Source of the DNA: Argyresthia goedartella
Taxonomy: Eukaryota; Arthropoda; Insecta; Lepidoptera; Argyresthiidae
DNA: 64,000 nucleotides
Direction: 5' to 3'
NCBI GenBank assembly: GCA_949825045.1
Contig: OX463815.1
Location: 21,879,231-21,943,230 of the forward strand
Each line of letters starts with the position of its first letter. Position 1 is the stretch's first letter. The notes beneath the pieces were generated by a model that was given only the letters and a program-made list of their open reading frames with translations, was not told where the DNA came from and did not search any database. Position numbers and translations under genes: made by a program. Shown here one piece after another: positions 54,401-64,000 of this stretch.

Positions 54401-55640
54401 CTTGAACAAAGGATTCCTAGAGCGGAAATGGAAATTGTTGAGGAAGTCACAGCATCAAAGTACTCGTTGAAGACGGCACAGTGTCACATTGCTTTCTTTG
54501 AAATTGGCGCAGTCTTTTGTCGCCTGTAGGTAGGAGTCGTTGCGAGTAAAATTAAACCTTTCACCATATAGCAGTAAGTAATTATTCAATTGCCTTCGCT
54601 TGTGATTAAAGCGACGCGAGTGACTTGACCAAGGCCACTCGGTGGAATTAAATTCTGTTGAAGCCGGCTGATGAACATTCTACAGTCAGCATCAAATAAT
54701 ATCTGAGTCCGCCAGTTACTCAAATAGATCAACACATTATAAACAATCTACGCAGCGAATGTCTCCTAATTATGTCAACATCGCATATATCTGATGCTGT
54801 AAATGCCTCTATGTATCTGAGCAGTTCGAATATAGTGGACCTTTCGGAGGATAATCAACCAAAACATTGGAACAGTATACCTTTATTTAATAAAGTAAGA
54901 ACGAATTCTTGTACAAATTTAGGATACTCTTCTACGTTGTTTGCTAACTCAAAGCCAGAGAAAAACCTTTCTGTCAAATGCCCCGACTCAAGGAATTCTA
55001 TATTTTTATTGTCACAGATCCTAGCGAATCCAAGGGGGTGTGGTTCGCCCTGTATACTCTATCCCCCACGCATACATACACATATACACTCAATCCACCC
55101 TGACAGCTGACAAATCGCACCGTTCCGTCCGCGCCAATTCCGATGACAAGACCTACATTAACCTTGAGGGCCCTCTGTCACCGCCCCTGAAGAATAATCC
55201 CTGTTCAAGAATAAATTAAGCTCTTTGTGATCCAAAACGGTGTCCCACAAAGGAGCTCTCAGTGGTCTACCTGCCAGTGACATGACAATATCACAACATT
55301 TCTACGTTGAAAAAATACGCAAATTTGGTATGTAAAAGACTTTCAAGGGCATCAAACTGAGAAAACAATTTCAAGATAATTGTGTTATTAAATAAATGGC
55401 GTTATTCGTGAACGCCTGCAAAACTTCAAAAGGCAAGAACACTACTTAGCCACCGAATTTCGCATGAATTCTTTTTGATAAATAATGAACAGATCCTTCA
55501 TTTTACATGCCTATACACTTCGTTTGCGCAGGGTCTGCATAGCCCCAACAATATCGCAAAATTTAATTAAACTCGGAATTGTGTCCAGGTTGAAAGTACC
55601 TGCCGACTGAACTATGGGAGGAATAAAAATCTATGGGTTG
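51473..55640. other. Unassigned non-coding DNA
   Basis: Short ORFs only (up to 112 codons at 53583-53921 and 54772-55110), without domain-like patterns, flanking splice signals or codon bias that would persuade me they are genes. Confidence 0.35.
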
Positions 55641-55644
55641 GATG

Positions 55645-55810
55645 TTTATGCATCATACTCAGCCCACATCGACCCACTGCTGGGCGTAGGCCTCCTATCT
55701 TAAGCTCAAATCTCCCCGGTCCTGTGCCAATCGCACCCAGTGGGATCCCGACGACTTGATGATATCGTCGGACCATCGGGCTGGTGGTCTGCCCAGTGGC
55801 CTTGCGAATG
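55645..55810. repeat. Dispersed 'cccactgctgggc' repeat
   Basis: catcgacccactgctgggcg ... tgccaatcgcacccagtggg is a word series frequent in lepidopteran intergenic DNA; the first part recurs at 41108-41130. Confidence 0.5.
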
Positions 55811-58130
55811 GTCGCAAGGCCACTACATATGGATGATTTTGAGGAAATTTGTTATTAATTCATTCCTCGAAATATGGTCAGCTAATCGAATGTCACCCTG
55901 TACATATTTCTTACGTTGCTGCGACTGGTCCACAGTGTGGGGCCAGAAGCGATTTATAGATAGGCGCGTGTTTATTTGCATGTATATTAATTTGAATATA
56001 ATTGTTTAATTTCCCACGCCTACCGAACGGCGTGAGAATCCTGAGGGGGATGTGCCTTTGCCCACACGTGAGAGAAAAGAAATCATGAATTTGTTACTGA
56101 CCTTGTCTCCGTAGGCAGGAAATCGGAAGCTCGATTCGAGACGGGAATTCGGGAAAAGGATATGGATTGAATCTTGCCGTCGCTGCCGACGCTGTCGCCG
56201 GCGTGCTGCCTGCCGTCACGTGGAGTCGCCGCTACCGATACGACGATGTCCAACCAACAAGGATCACTTGACCGCTGACGCGAATCTAATTACGATCAAT
56301 AGCCCGACGCTATGAGGTAGATTTACACTTCGACCAGGCCCGATGCCTGTATGATAATTGGTACACCGAAATACCATCAATGCCACGGGGCCCGAGCCGC
56401 CATGTTATTCTCCCGATGAGACAAGAACCAAGAAGTAAAGAATAACCTCCAATTTTACATCTCGTTCCGGTACGAGTGACAGCTGCTAGTCCGTTTTCGC
56501 TAGTTATGTCTCGATTACTCGCGATCGATTCGCGCAACAAAAAACCGGTGCGTTTCCGACGCATAAATATTAAACAATAATCCATGTTCCATCCATTTGT
56601 TACGAACTCTGGCGTACCGATTTTATACAATTAATCTACTCCAAGATTTCCACAAACTCGTAAAAATTGGATATAAGAGAGCGCGTTCCGAAGTGACCAA
56701 TCATTTCCCTCCCCCCACTTTATGAACGCCATCGCATCTGGATATAAAATTTTCGGCGCCGGGCTTTTATGCGGATTTTTATGACATTGTCTTCTCAAAT
56801 GTTGTCCGAGTTTTATTTTTATTGGTCCATCAAAATAAAAAGACCTGCAAAATGGCTTGTATCAACGTGGCTTTGTATATTACAAATATCAGAAATGACG
56901 ATATCAACATGGCGTCACGCGTTTTTACATACGCAAAGTAAAGTAGGCTAGGAAAAGTAGCGCACACGCCTACCATATACTGTAACTGTACATTAATAAT
57001 TTTCCTTTTGATCTTCTTCATCTTAAATGCGGAATGTCAATGACGGCATTATAGATATATCTAAAACGATGGTGTGCCTTTCAAGCTGTATAATAGAGAG
57101 ATTTCCAATGAAGCAGTATGCCTGAAATGTAAAATTGACTAAGAAACAGTTTACCATAATTACCTCTTCAGTAGTTTGCCTGAAATACAAAGACTGAGGA
57201 AGCTGATATGAAGTTATTAGCAAGTTGTAGGAGCAAGCACGTCGCGGTCACTACGTCGGTTGTATATAAGTAGTTTTAAAATACACACCGTACCATCAGG
57301 GATATGGCCAGGGGTACGTACGGTGGATTGAAGTAAGAAAAATTTATAAACCCAAATCTCTAAAACAACTGAACGGATCGGTACGAAAGATAGATAACTT
57401 AATATAAGCGGGATTTTCGAATTTTCTCACAGTAACTATGATGATTGATGTAACTACTGAATTTTTTTCATAGAGATTTTGAAACCTCATTAACTAATTA
57501 ATTAATTTAAGGTAACTAGATCAAAAGGGAATCCGTCGGCCCGTTAGCCCTATATTAATTGTTAAGCTGATACATTTTCAGGTACGGAACTGATTTTAAT
57601 AAACATATCTAAGAACCATCACAGAAAAGTCTACAAACAAATACAAAAAAAAACATATTAAAATCCGTCCACCCTTTTGACTACAAGTAATACAAGGTTA
57701 AGCTGATAAATTTCGAACTACTGAGCCGATTTTAATACAACATATTTCAAAACCATCGCAAGAAAGTCTACAACCATTTAGAGTCCAAATCTGTCAACCC
57801 GTCGGACCACTAGGGTGCCACGGACAGACATACAGACACTCCGACACACCGACGGACAAACGCGTCAAAGTTATAACACCCCTCGCAACGCTTTTAATGT
57901 CTTTGCTTTTATTCTGTATTCGTGCTGAGCTGTTATTATACAATTAATATTGCACAAAACGTTATTGCAACCACATCGCTGGCAGTGACAAGGGAATGAA
58001 TTAAGTTTAAAAAACCAACAAGCTAACAGCTAACTGTAAAACTTTTGTACTTTATGCTCCACTGCGCGTTGAGTTCAGTTGTGTCAAAAACAATTCAAAG
58101 TATTATTGGGTTACATAATACGTAAGATGA
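55811..58130. other. Unassigned DNA, including a degenerate tandem stretch
   Basis: 57525-57800 holds about three decayed units marked by aatcYgtc at 57529, 57661 and 57785 and gttaagctgata at 57561 and 57697 (about 130-bp period). Nothing else recognised. Confidence 0.35.
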
Positions 58131-58224
58131 AGGCAATGGGGGGCGACAAACACACTTGTACCATGTCTTCCCCGAGTGCCATCCCAAACTGACGCGAACT
58201 ATAATTACTATAGCCTTAAAAGTG

Positions 58225-58430
58225 TCTGAAGGAACTCTACATAAACATTTATATACAGGCATATACATTGCTTCTGGCTGGTCCCACACTATGATACCCA
58301 GTGTCGTGGGGACTAGAAACAGTGAAGTCACATACAACATCCAAGACCTGGGTTTCTTTTCCTTCCTCCCCAACCAGGATTCGAAACCGGGACTCTCGCT
58401 TGGGAGGCAGAACCTTGAACCGCAACGTAC
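58225..58430 (-). repeat. tRNA-derived SINE copy
   Basis: Minus strand: head ggttcaaggttctgcc with B-box-like GGTTTCGAATCC, then cccaggtcttggatgttg, actgtttctagtcccc and gcaatgtatatg, the same body order as 58838-59035. Confidence 0.62.
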
Positions 58431-58544
58431 TTAGTAGAATAGGTCCCTAAAAGCTATGAAAGCGACGGAAATAGATTTATTATTGTAAATTGAGAGTCAT
58501 ACTAGGTAATTTAGTATGCAGCAGGCCGTCACCGCTACATAATT

Positions 58545-58782
58545 GACGACCCGTATGGCCGAGTCGGCAGTGACCCTGCCTACGAAGCCAAGGGTCCCGG
58601 GTTCGAGTCCCGGTGGTGGCAAATATTTGTTTGATGAGAACGGATGTTTGTACCCTAGTCATGGTTGTTTATCTATCTAAGTATAATATTTATCTATATA
58701 AGTATGTATATCGTTGTCTAGTACCCAAGATACAGGGAATCCTAGTTTGGGGCTAGATCAATGTGTGTAAATAGTGTCTCAG

Positions 58783-58832
<50 letters not shown>
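58545..58832 (+). repeat. tRNA-derived SINE (family S1), plus copy
   Basis: Head: gacgacccgtATGGCCGAGTCGG (A box) and GGGTTCGAGTCCCGG (B box) at 58545-58620. Body: gatgagaacggatgtttg, then gtacccaagatacagggaat and ggggctagatcaatgtg. It ends in an (ATT)n tail (58784-58832). A near-identical copy lies inverted at 59862-60109. The anticodon region does not form a credible stem, so this is not an annotated tRNA gene. Confidence 0.78.
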
Positions 58833-58837
58833 TGAAC

Positions 58838-59035
58838 ACCACTGTGGCGCTGCGGTTGTGGCTCTGCCTACCAAGGTAGAGGACCTGGGTTCGATCCCCG
58901 GATGGGGATACAGAAAACAAAAATCCCAGGTCTTGGATGTTTATATGTGCGTGATTTCGCTGTTTCTGGTTCCACGACACAGGGTATCCTAGTGTGGGGC
59001 CAGAGGCAATGTATGGGTATGTGCGTAAATGTTAA
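58838..59035 (+). repeat. tRNA-derived SINE (family S2)
   Basis: Directly follows the (ATT)n tail of the S1 copy. Head GTGGCGCTGCGG ... GGGTTCGATCCCCGG, then body cccaggtcttggatgttt, cgctgtttctggttcc, gtatcctagtgtggggcc. Confidence 0.68.
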
Positions 59036-59861
59036 TTATATTTCTTATTGCAAAGTCGGAGAAAACAGAAAAAGCATGAGTTTACTTCCTAATGACTATG
59101 GCTGCAAACCTAAAACTATTGCAATCATATTTACGATCAAACATTTAAGACCCCGAAAAAGGTTTTTACCGTACTTACCTCCGATAAGCATATTGACCCA
59201 AATACATGCTCTCTGAAGGTTCAGAAGGTATATTTACTTTGTACCCTACTATTTTCATTGCTTTCATCGCCCAAATAAGTTCATGTGAAACGGATACCTC
59301 AATCGGTCATTAGCAAAGTGGAAACTCGTTATATACCCCTGAGATGTACAGCATAGAGCACTTTACTCTGCATTCATTAAAGTAGGGAATTTCAAAACAG
59401 CCAGAGGTCTGGCGGCGTTGATGAATGACTCCACACAAATGCTGAATTATAATTGAGATCACGGGATTAAAACAAGACATATTCCTGAAGGCACAGAGTC
59501 GGTAATAGCTCAACGGGAGAGTTACCGCTGAGTCCACTTTTCTATTATAACGGTTCTCAGTATTTACTCCGGGCTCAGGAGCGTTTCGCTGCCAGTTCAG
59601 AATTTCCCAAGTGTCTCGTCAGTAAGCCTGCACATTATATTCCTCAAACTGCTATATTAAAATTTTTAGTGGATAGATACCTCCATTATAGGTACATTGT
59701 GACAGGTAAAAAAAAAACAGCCAAGTGTGAATCAAATATAATATATACTAAGGGTTCCGACAAATGACATTTTACCTTGTGAAGGAACTATAAAACTATT
59801 TACGATTTTTTTCCTTTACTTGTCTGACAAATTTGCGAGTATCACGCAAATTATGATAGTT
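59036..59861. other. Unassigned non-coding DNA
   Basis: tagctcaacgggagag at about 59507 looks like an isolated tRNA D-arm but no rest of a tRNA follows. Confidence 0.3.
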
Positions 59862-60109
59862 AATATAATACGTTGGACACTATTTACACACATTGATCTA
59901 GCCCCAAACTAGGATTCCCTGTATCTTGGGTACTAGACAACGATACACATACTTATATAGATAAATATCATACTTAGGTAGATAAACAACCATGACTAAG
60001 GTACAAACATCCGTTCTCATCAAACAAATATTTGCCCCCACCGGGACTCGAACCCGGGACCTTTGGCTTCGTGGGCAGGGTCTCTGCCGACTCGGCCATT
60101 TGGGTCGTC
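59862..60109 (-). repeat. tRNA-derived SINE (family S1), minus copy
   Basis: Reverse complement of the 58545 copy from head (GGCCGAGTCGG, GGGTTCGAGTCCCGG) to gatcaatgtgtgtaaatagtgt; lacks the long (ATT)n tail. Confidence 0.78.
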
Positions 60110-60850
60110 AAATTCAGCGAATCTTTTGATTTCGTTGACCTAGAGGTTTGATTTTTTCACAGCTACAAAGGACCACAGACTTGAGTAAATGATATTAATT
60201 TCAACTACAAACCTTCACGCCTTCTTGACAAAAAGGGTCATGCATGCATGACAGACGGACAGACAGACAGACGGGCAAACAAAGTGATCCTATAAGGGTT
60301 CTTTTTTTTTAGGGTGCCTGAGCGACTACCTCCTAGTGTGGGGGTGCTGAAGTGATGCAGAAGGATACGTCCGCCTGCATAACTTCTGCTTCCTCCTGGT
60401 GCACCCTGGTAACAGCGGCTAGTGACTGGTCCCCGGACCTCTTACTAGCCGATGGCTAAAAGTAGCTCCAGTTCTGTCGGTTAAAGTGAGTGTACCCGGC
60501 AGACTATCTACACTCACCTGCGTCTTGTGGTCTGCGCAGTTGACCACCGTAGGCCAGGATGAAGGGGTCCTGGGGGGTTGAGCCGAGCGTTGCTGTGGAT
60601 TTAGCTTCGTAAGGCAACACGCCCTCTTTGGCCTGGATTTCAGGCAAAACGGTAGCCTCGCCCGTAGCCGCGGGTTGGGGTAACGGCCAAGTGTCCCGTC
60701 AGAGGGCCACGGCTAGGGGTGTAGGGTCCGCTAAGGCGTCAGTCATAGCGGAGGGATGGGTCATGCTGACGGGGTAAGCTTCGGTGACTACGGCGGTGGG
60801 ACCATGTCGCTGACACCTTGGTTCCCATCGTCCACAGAAGCGAGCTCCCG

Positions 60851-62617
60851 ATGTCGCGCCAAGTACCAGCCCTATGCTCCTATATCTACTCGGTACTCCT
60901 AGCGACTGAAAGCTGTTCCAAGCGAGTAGGCGCTCCCAATTATGCGGGCTCCGTGGAGGGTGGGAAATCGAGTAGACGAATCTCTATACATTTGGCCATG
61001 GATCGTGTCAGGTCAAAAAACACATCTGGAACGCTTCCAGCGGTGAAAACCGCAAGCGTCTCCAAACAGGTGCGAGAATCTGCCTCGGCAGATCCTCAAG
61101 CCTCAACTGGGCGCACTGCCACCATCAGTGACCTACCGGTGCAAACCGGTAGTGATTCCACTGTGGAGGTTAGCTGCAAAAAACCCGAAAGTGAGTCGAG
61201 AGGCAGGGCCACGGGGCAACCCGGTGCGCGGAGCCATTCGACAAACATCGCCGAGCATTTCGCCAGCGCCTGGACGACGGTTGGTCGAAAGGGTAAACCA
61301 CCCAAGCAATCTTTGCAAGGGAAGGGCCCATCGACTAAACGTCCAGATACGGTGCAAACCGGACCAGGGCGTAAGGCGAATCGTCGGTGGAAGAAAAAAC
61401 AGCGTTTGGCTGCCACATCGGCCGCTGCCGGCGTAGATGGGGTTCCATCTGCCACGGTGACGACCGATGGCGGTCCCGCTGTTAATACAGCTGGAGCTGC
61501 GGGTAAGGTGACCGGCTCCCGTGGTGTCAAAGGGGCAACCCTAGACTCAAACGGGGCTAAACCTACCGTAGCGTTCTCTGGTGGTCCAACTTCTAACAAG
61601 AAGTTGAAATCTGCCAAGAGATCCGGCAAAAACGAGCGCGCGGCTGCTAAGAGGGCTCGACTAGAGGACAGTATTTCTCCTCGAGTGGAGCCTAAAAAGC
61701 AGTGCACGGAAGCGCGCAGAGCTGGGGTCACCTATGCTCAGAAGGTGAAATCTGACCAGTGCATCGCCGTAACTGACGTCGCTACTGGTCATATTTCGCA
61801 GGATCTATCAACGCTCATCCTCAACGAGATTGATGACAAAATCTTGAGGGAAGCGTTGGCGGATCCGAGCAAGGAAAACCCCAAATTCGGTGGCAAGCCT
61901 CGTTACGAGGACGGCCACCTTAAACTGTTCGTGGAGGACGAGTACTCCCTGAACTGGCTGCGGGAGTGTGTCTCCGGTGTGTCTACACCATCCAACGTAC
62001 AGTTGGTGGTGAAACGCCAATCGGAGATGGTCCGCAGGGTTCGATGTGGGGTGCTCATACCCAACGAACGAGGCAAGTGGAAGTCTGCGCCCGACGTCGG
62101 CGTAGTCCTCCACTATATGAACAAGTGGGCACAGGTTGACCGATGGCTCCTCCAGAAAGTGGATGAGCAGCAGGACAACCTGTTTCTCATCACAGACGTC
62201 CCTGAAGATGTGGTGCCGACCCTGCTGGGAAGGGGCAGACAGCTCCTTTTTGGTAGTGGTTCGGTCTACCTAAAATTTCAGGGACCCGGTGGGAAATTTG
62301 TGAAGGAACCACCGGTGGTAGCGCAGACCAGCTCTAAGCTGGTCATCACTGGGGTTTCTTCAAGAACAGACAAGCCCCAGAGTTCCACTCCAGAGCGGCA
62401 GCAAACAGGCCCCGATGCAGTCGGGGAAAGTTCTGCTGCTCAACCGCAGGACGAGCACGCGCACTGGGAGGCCATGCTGCTTGGTGAAGGCGATGAGCCA
62501 GAACCAGCAGTGGTGCCCTCTGAGGGCGAGGAGCTGTCCATGCGGCTGGAGGAGGAACTCGTCTTGGAGGTGCAGGAGGGGTTGACCAAAAATGGCGTCC
62601 CTCTCCCGCGATTGTAA
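60851..62617 (+). CDS. LINE-D ORF1 protein with DUF4780-like domain
   Basis: 588 aa from ATG 60851; a second in-frame ATG at 60998 (MDRVRSKNTSGTLPA) is the more likely start by composition. Residues about 50-310 are low-complexity, basic and rich in Thr/Ser/Ala/Lys (SAKRSGKNERAAAKRARLED). About 318-475 (STLILNEIDDKILREALADP ... YEDGHLKLFVEDEYSLNWL ... RVRCGVLIPNERGKW ... LFGSGSVYLKF) fits DUF4780, a domain typical of insect LINE ORF1 proteins and thought to be RRM-like. The acidic C-terminus is followed by stop TAA. No Cys/His knuckles. Probable role: RNA-binding partner of ORF2. It overlaps ORF2 by 26 bases. Confidence 0.78.
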   Translation: MSRQVPALCSYIYSVLLATESCSKRVGAPNYAGSVEGGKSSRRISIHLAMDRVRSKNTSGTLPAVKTASVSKQVRESASADPQASTGRTATISDLPVQTGSDSTVEVSCKKPESESRGRATGQPGARSHSTNIAEHFASAWTTVGRKGKPPKQSLQGKGPSTKRPDTVQTGPGRKANRRWKKKQRLAATSAAAGVDGVPSATVTTDGGPAVNTAGAAGKVTGSRGVKGATLDSNGAKPTVAFSGGPTSNKKLKSAKRSGKNERAAAKRARLEDSISPRVEPKKQCTEARRAGVTYAQKVKSDQCIAVTDVATGHISQDLSTLILNEIDDKILREALADPSKENPKFGGKPRYEDGHLKLFVEDEYSLNWLRECVSGVSTPSNVQLVVKRQSEMVRRVRCGVLIPNERGKWKSAPDVGVVLHYMNKWAQVDRWLLQKVDEQQDNLFLITDVPEDVVPTLLGRGRQLLFGSGSVYLKFQGPGGKFVKEPPVVAQTSSKLVITGVSSRTDKPQSSTPERQQTGPDAVGESSAAQPQDEHAHWEAMLLGEGDEPEPAVVPSEGEELSMRLEEELVLEVQEGLTKNGVPLPRL

Positions 62618-64000
62618 AATCCTCCAAGCCAACCTCCAACACAGCCAAACTGCAACGGCCCAGTTAAGACGCTGGTTGGGGGCAAACAGCACTGCCGTGG
62701 CTCTGATCCAGGAGCCGTGGATCAACCGCGGTAGCATTCGAGGGCTCGCCAATTTGAGAGGTAAGCTTTTCGGTACAACTGATCACGATAACCCTAGAAC
62801 GTGCATCATAACTACTAACAACATCCCAGCACAGCCATTAACAGAGTTCTGTTCCAGGGACCTGTGTGCCATAAGGCTGCAACTGCCCGACACAGCTAGG
62901 TGCCGCGAGCTCGTGGTGGCCTCCGCCTACATGCCTGCGGAGGACAACCCGCCTCCACACGACCTGTGCCGGCTGGTGGACCACTGCGAGAAGTCGGGCC
63001 TTCAACTCATCGTTGGGGCCGACTCGAACGCGCATCACCCACTGTGGGGCATGCCAGATATGAACAGCAGAGGTAAGACACTTGTTGAATACCTATTTAC
63101 TACAAACCTCAATGTGCTTAACATAGGTTCTGAACCAACTTTTGTTACCAAGCGAAGCAGAACTATCGTTGATATTACCCTGGCAACGGCGGACATATCC
63201 GACGACGTTGGGGGCTGGCATGTGTCCAACGAGGCGTCATGCTCTGATCATCGATGGATACGCTTCGAGATCAACGCAGCGTTCTCCCCAACTGTCCCTA
63301 AGAGAAACCCACGCAAGACTGACAGAACCAGGTACAGAGCTATCCTAGGTGAAAGACTTGCTTGGGCTGAGACTCTACCAGATCCGGAGGGACCCGAACA
63401 AATCGAACAACAGGTAACAGATTTTACAAATACTTCAATAGACTGCTACCATTCAACTTGCCCGCTTAGCACACCAGCGCCTACCAACATCAAGGGGCAG
63501 CCTTGGTGGGGTCCTGATCTAGATAGGATGCGTGCTAAGATCAGAAGACTGCTAAACAGGGCGATGAACACCAGTGCTGATGAGGATTGGGACAACTATA
63601 AAGATGCCAAATCCAAGTACAAGAAACGACTACGGTTCAAAAGCAGCAACTCATGGAGGAAATTCTGCAGCGACATTGAAACCGTTGATCAAGCAAATCG
63701 GGTAAGGCAAATACTAGCTCAACAAGGCAACTCCAGGCTAGGGTCGCTTAAAAAACCCGTTGGAACATATACCTCTTCCACCACAGAAACACACAGTCTC
63801 TTGTTGGAAACTCACTTTCCCGGAAGTAGAACTATTCAAGAGATTGTGTGGCCGGAAGAGGTTCACCATGAAGCTGTCGACCACTTAGACATAACTAATA
63901 ATATTATCACTGCTGACAAGGTAAGATGGGCCATTAATAGCTTTAAACCTTTTAAATCAGCAGGACCAGATGGAATCTTCCCAGCACTTCTACAGTGGGG
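62592..64000 (+). CDS. LINE-D ORF2, endonuclease and start of RT (partial at window edge)
   Basis: ATG at 62592 (aaaaATGgcg), open for 469 codons to the window end. The endonuclease has KILQANLQHSQTATAQL (Asn), VALIQEPWINRG (Glu), VVASAYMPAEDNPP (Tyr), LIVGADSNAHHPLWG (Asp, Asn), RTIVDITLATADI and CSDHRWIRFEI (Asp-His); all expected catalytic positions are present. The linker contains KSKYKKRLRFKSSNSWRKF. It reaches INSFKPFKSAGPDGIFPALL, the block just before RT motif 1, at the edge. The start is chosen because the frame overlaps the ORF1 stop, as in many LINEs. Confidence 0.85.
   Translation, partial: MASLSRDCKILQANLQHSQTATAQLRRWLGANSTAVALIQEPWINRGSIRGLANLRGKLFGTTDHDNPRTCIITTNNIPAQPLTEFCSRDLCAIRLQLPDTARCRELVVASAYMPAEDNPPPHDLCRLVDHCEKSGLQLIVGADSNAHHPLWGMPDMNSRGKTLVEYLFTTNLNVLNIGSEPTFVTKRSRTIVDITLATADISDDVGGWHVSNEASCSDHRWIRFEINAAFSPTVPKRNPRKTDRTRYRAILGERLAWAETLPDPEGPEQIEQQVTDFTNTSIDCYHSTCPLSTPAPTNIKGQPWWGPDLDRMRAKIRRLLNRAMNTSADEDWDNYKDAKSKYKKRLRFKSSNSWRKFCSDIETVDQANRVRQILAQQGNSRLGSLKKPVGTYTSSTTETHSLLLETHFPGSRTIQEIVWPEEVHHEAVDHLDITNNIITADKVRWAINSFKPFKSAGPDGIFPALLQW

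Larger units (their letters stand above)
60305..64000 (+). mobile_element. Non-LTR retrotransposon LINE-D (5' end and coding, continues past window)
   Basis: Begins within the dispersed word series cagacgggcaaacaaagtgatcct...gggttc (60,250-60,302). It has a GC-rich 5' UTR of about 500 bp (60,310-60,850), ORF1, and ORF2 overlapping it by 26 bases. Both ORFs are free of stops as far as the window goes. GC content and codon use contrast with the AT-rich surroundings, consistent with a young insertion. Clade: Jockey/I/R1-LOA assemblage, undetermined. Confidence 0.8.

Noticed and set aside
57525..57800. CRISPR-like spaced repeats
   Set aside because: Units are degenerate, spacing is far too long and the genome is clearly eukaryotic.
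58545..58620. Possible functional tRNA genes (also 60034-60109 minus, 23295, 58846, 41200 minus)
   Set aside because: A and B boxes are present but the acceptor and anticodon stems do not pair convincingly, and SINE bodies and tails follow, so they are SINE promoters.
59497..59545. D-arm-like tRNA fragment tagctcaacgggagag
   Set aside because: No anticodon or T arm at the right distance; chance or very decayed.
61096..61731. 211-codon minus-strand ORF opposite LINE-D ORF1
   Set aside because: Shadow of a GC-rich intact ORF1; no signals or domain of its own.

Overview
The window looks like repeat-dense nuclear DNA of an insect, most likely a moth or butterfly. The evidence is indirect: AT-rich intergenic DNA, several tRNA-headed SINEs, dispersed motifs of a kind common in lepidopteran genomes (the 'cccactgctgggc' word near 41.1 and 55.7 kb; 'ggacagacagac' words), a LINE ORF1 ending in a baculovirus-FP-like domain, and BEL/Pao, Jockey-type, RLE-type and IS630-like elements. 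I find no convincing intact single-copy host gene. Almost all recognisable coding sequence belongs to transposable elements, many nested in one another.

Layout. 1-13.1 kb: an IS630/Tc1-like DDE transposon (pieces at 1-95 and 9,228-9,770) is split by a LINE (about 96-9,227; ORF1 198-1187, endonuclease 1588-2193, RT 6350-8687). That LINE is itself split at 2,190/6,370 by about 4.2 kb carrying, on the minus strand, an R2-like element with a restriction-like endonuclease (RLE). A second LINE 3' fragment (10.1-11.2 kb) sits in the DDE tail, followed by a 2.6-copy tandem array of an internally deleted DDE derivative (11.2-13.1 kb). 13.9-15.1 kb: a decayed BEL/Pao fragment (minus). 16.0-17.8 kb and 19.5-20.6 kb: two decayed LINEs. 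21.5-22.8 kb: a THAP/P-element-like gene remnant with a 258-bp foldback element 16 bp past its stop codon. 24.0-25.5 kb: a second, 5'-truncated RLE element with an intact ORF. 26.0-38.1 kb: a complete BEL/Pao provirus (BEL1, plus; 545-bp LTRs, TSD GGTAC) containing a full-length Jockey-like LINE (31,193-35,910; 12-bp TSD). 43.6-48.8 kb: a second copy of the same BEL family in opposite orientation (BEL2, minus; 544-bp LTRs, TSD GCTAT) with two large internal deletions. 48.8-60.3 kb: mostly unassigned non-coding DNA with a TTAA-flanked MITE and four SINE copies. 60.3 kb to the end: the 5' part of an apparently intact LINE (DUF4780-type ORF1, then ORF2 still open at the window edge).

How the parts relate. 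In each LINE, ORF1 would coat the RNA while ORF2 nicks the target (APE-type endonuclease) and reverse transcribes; the RLE elements use a C-terminal PD-D nuclease instead. In BEL elements Gag packages the RNA, and Pol cleaves, copies and integrates it. Here BEL1 has a mutated RT active site (YVND), frameshifts and a LINE in pol, and BEL2 lacks RT and the first integrase Asp, so neither is autonomous. Both BEL copies share an in-frame TAG between gag and pol followed by a short hairpin with a covarying base pair. This is the most interesting signal I found.
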